Below, one piece after another: positions 63,201 through 64,000 of a stretch of 64,000 bases of DNA (the stretch's first letter is position 1; each line of letters starts with the position of its first letter). This stretch comes from Micromonospora arborensis (GTDB lineage Bacteria > Actinomycetota > Actinomycetes > Mycobacteriales > Micromonosporaceae). Below the pieces are notes generated by a model. It did no database searches and was not told the DNA's origin. It was given only the letters and a program-made list of their open reading frames with translations. The position numbers and the translations under genes are program-made. Location of the stretch: the NCBI RefSeq assembly GCF_003205615.1, contig NZ_PYBV01000062.1:29038-93037 (forward strand), written 5' to 3'.

Positions 63201-64000
63201 ATGGTGCAGGCGCTACGGCACGAGACGCTGCCCGCCACGCTGCACGTCACCGAGCCGACCAGCCACGTGGACTGGACCGCCGGGCGGGTGGAACTGCTCA
63301 CCGAGGCCCGGCCCTGGCCGCGCGACAGCCGCCCGCGCCGCGCCGCGGTGTCGTCGTTCGGGGTCAGCGGCACCAACGCGCACGTCGTCCTCGAGGAGGG
63401 CGACCCGGAACCCGCCCCGGCCGGGACGGTCACCCCGGAGCCGCCGCTGATCCCGTGGCTGCTCTCCGGGCGTACCCGCAAGGCGCTGACCGCGCAGGCC
63501 GAGCGCTACCTCGCCTTCGTCGACGAGACCGACGACGAGCCGGTGCACATCGGGTACAGCACCGCCGTCGGCCGGGCCGCGCTGGAACACCGGGCCGTGG
63601 TGCTCGGCGCCGACCGTGGCGACTTCCTGTACGGCCTGGTCTCGCTTGTCGACGGCGCGGACGAGGCCGGCGTGGTCACCGGCGTGGCCGACCCGGGCGG
63701 CGCGACCGCCTTCCTGTTCAGCGGGCAGGGTTCGCAGCGGCCCGGGATGGGACGCGACCTGGCCGCCGCGTTCCCGGCGTACGCCAAGGCCCTCGACGAG
63801 GTGACCGCCGAACTGGACCCGCACCTGGACCGACCCCTCAAGGATCTGCTGCTGGCCGAGGAGGGCAGCCCGGAGGCGGCCCTGCTCGACCAGACCCGGT
63901 ACACCCAGGCCGCGTTGTTCGCGGTCGAGGTCGCCCAGTTCCGGCTGCTGGAGTCGCTGGGCGTGGTGCCCGACCGGGTGGCCGGTCACTCGATCGGGGA
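57267..64000 (+). CDS. Type I PKS, at least two modules, cut by the window end
   Basis: Open from ATG 57267 to the last base (2244 codons visible). Module 1: KS (Cys 202), AT (Ser 615; DAFHS 706-710, malonyl type), DH (from about 864; His 896 in DHVVHGEIVVPG, Asp 1052 in HPAVLDAAT), KR (TGGSGAIGG near 1286; Tyr 1424; VDD in place of LDD, so B-type, matching a trans double bond after dehydration), ACP Ser 1576. Module 2: KS from about 1634 (Cys 1793) and an AT that ends at the active-site GHSIG, so its selectivity motif and reductive domains are beyond view. The first KS has a shortened stretch after FPADRGW (PVDLAEASYV). Confidence 0.95.

Overview
The window is high-GC actinomycete DNA. Its regulator architecture, deoxysugar genes and modular type I polyketide synthase (PKS) suggest a Micromonosporaceae-like genome, but no rRNA or other marker gene fixes the genus. 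It splits into a worn accessory flank (1 to about 17 kb) and a glycosylated-polyketide biosynthetic cluster (about 17 kb to beyond 64 kb).

The flank (1-17 kb) is full of broken genes. They include a 5'-truncated luciferase-like oxidoreductase, an IS5-type transposase remnant abutting a beheaded CxxC protein gene, and a large serine recombinase that lacks its catalytic half and carries two frameshifts. That recombinase ends exactly at a 43-bp copy of the 3' half of a tRNA-Val(CAC), which looks like an attachment-site scar. A GNAT fragment with an amber stop, a frameshifted MFS transporter, and an AbrB gene followed by integrase remnants complete the debris. Intact genes here are a HEAT-repeat protein, a 1415-residue secreted lectin/FnIII/Ig/lamin-tail protein, a VOC-fold protein, a two-component system and a small membrane protein. 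At 9628-9807 lies a 59-codon ORF with the leader signature and a plausible core of a lasso-peptide precursor, but with no maturation genes beside it.

The cluster opens with two large regulators: a SARP-NB-ARC-TPR protein (17163-20426) and a LuxR-type LAL regulator (21937-24603). They flank a ScyD/ScyE-like secreted protein and a 59-residue secreted peptide. A leftward block (24693-33089) encodes dTDP-glucose synthesis (rfbA, rfbB), four glycosyltransferases and a cytosolic GH-A-clan glycosidase. A TetR repressor is divergent from a DrrA/DrrB-like exporter pair whose permease has lost its stop codon. A second leftward block (36213-42274) encodes a sugar C-methyltransferase, 2,3-dehydratase, PLP aminotransferase, a P450-derived glycosyltransferase helper without the haem cysteine, and an aldo/keto reductase. 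A rightward block (42510 onwards) has an FAD monooxygenase, two more glycosyltransferases, an NAD-dependent sugar epimerase/reductase, and then PKS genes running off the end.

Together these predict a polyketide built largely from malonyl-CoA. The visible modules are KS-AT-DH-KR-ACP, KS-AT-KR-ACP, and KS-AT-DH-KR-ACP followed by a cut KS-AT. The product would carry several 6-deoxysugars, at least one probably a 3-amino-3-C-methyl-2,3,6-trideoxyhexose (vancosamine/kijanose class). The loading module, chain release, sugar 3,5-epimerase and any N-methyltransferase are outside the window, so the product cannot be named.
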